Made by a program: the position numbers and the translations under genes | Notes under the pieces: model-generated | The model's input: the letters and a program-made list of their open reading frames with translations, nothing else | Told to the model about the DNA's origin: nothing | Database searches by the model: none | Source: an uncultured Lachnospiraceae bacterium | GTDB taxonomy: Bacteria > Bacillota > Clostridia > Lachnospirales > Lachnospiraceae | Direction: 5' to 3' | Length of the DNA: 32,804 bases | Assembly: GCA_910585635.1 (NCBI GenBank) | Contig: CAJUFE010000052.1 | Span: 1-32,804 of the forward strand | Shown here: positions 32,751-32,804 of the stretch, in pieces | Layout of the letters: every line of letters begins with the position of its first letter | Position numbering within the stretch: position 1 is the first letter of the stretch

Positions 32751-32804
32751 GGAGAAATACTCAAGAGGCCGAAGAGGCGCCCCTGCTAAGGGTGTAGGTC
32801 GGGC
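32751..32804 (+). tRNA. tRNA-Ser(GCU), 5' part only, cut by the window end
   Basis: Acceptor 5' strand GGAGAAA at 32751-32757, D arm CTC...GAG, anticodon stem CGCCC/GGGTG (32778-32782 and 32790-32794) and loop CTGCTAA with anticodon GCT at 32785-32787. The long variable arm expected of serine tRNA begins (TAGGTCGGGC) and the sequence stops there. It reads AGC/AGU serine codons. Confidence 0.9.

Overview
The window is a replication-origin region from a low-to-medium GC Firmicute, most likely a member of the Lachnospiraceae (Clostridia). The evidence is the gene order rpmH-rnpA-yidD-yidC-jag-mnmE-mnmG-rsmG...parA-parB-DUF4446 on one side and dnaA-dnaN-rlbA-recF-gyrB-gyrA on the other, Bacillus-type parS sites, TTATNCACA DnaA boxes, strong AGGAGG ribosome binding sites and a DUF3881-type gene. 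No phage, transposase or CRISPR array is visible.

Layout. (1) 1-5.3 kb, minus strand: an L-rhamnose operon, rhaB, then a fucose/arabinose-isomerase-like enzyme in the place where RhaA is expected, then rhaD. A divergent AraC-type regulator has its own promoter. A 21-codon hydrophobic ORF lies just after rhaD. (2) 5.3-8.0 kb: a leaderless transglutaminase-like protein, a 13-bp tandem repeat carrying its ribosome binding site, and a DUF3881-type protein. (3) 8.2-9.8 kb: gdhA with a consensus promoter overlapped by palindromic operator-like sites. (4) 9.8-12.5 kb: DUF4446, parB and parA, with one parS inside parB and another upstream of parA. (5) 12.5-14.1 kb: about 330 bp of dense hairpins with no credible ORF (candidate noncoding RNA or repeat element), followed by a lone, oppositely oriented membrane-anchored alpha/beta hydrolase with an operator-like palindrome just after its -10 box. 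(6) 14.2-21.6 kb: rsmG, mnmG, mnmE, jag, yidC, yidD, rnpA and rpmH. (7) 21.6-23.8 kb: a bipartite oriC, with DnaA boxes on both sides of dnaA. (8) 23.8-31.7 kb: dnaN, rlbA, recF, gyrB, gyrA and plsC. (9) 31.7-32.8 kb: a DUF5610-like protein behind a sigma28/SigD-like promoter, a strong terminator, and the first 54 nt of a tRNA-Ser(GCU) gene behind a perfect promoter; the tRNA runs off the window.

Almost every gene points away from oriC: minus strand on the left, plus strand on the right. Only the AraC regulator and the alpha/beta hydrolase on the left run head-on to replication. Several spacers between minus-strand genes carry short-period tandem repeats (7, 12, 13 and 16 bp), apparently a habit of this genome. 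The most unusual items are the structured element beside parA, the hydrolase next to it, the operator-bearing gdhA promoter, and the isomerase replacement in the rhamnose operon. The rest is conventional origin-proximal housekeeping.
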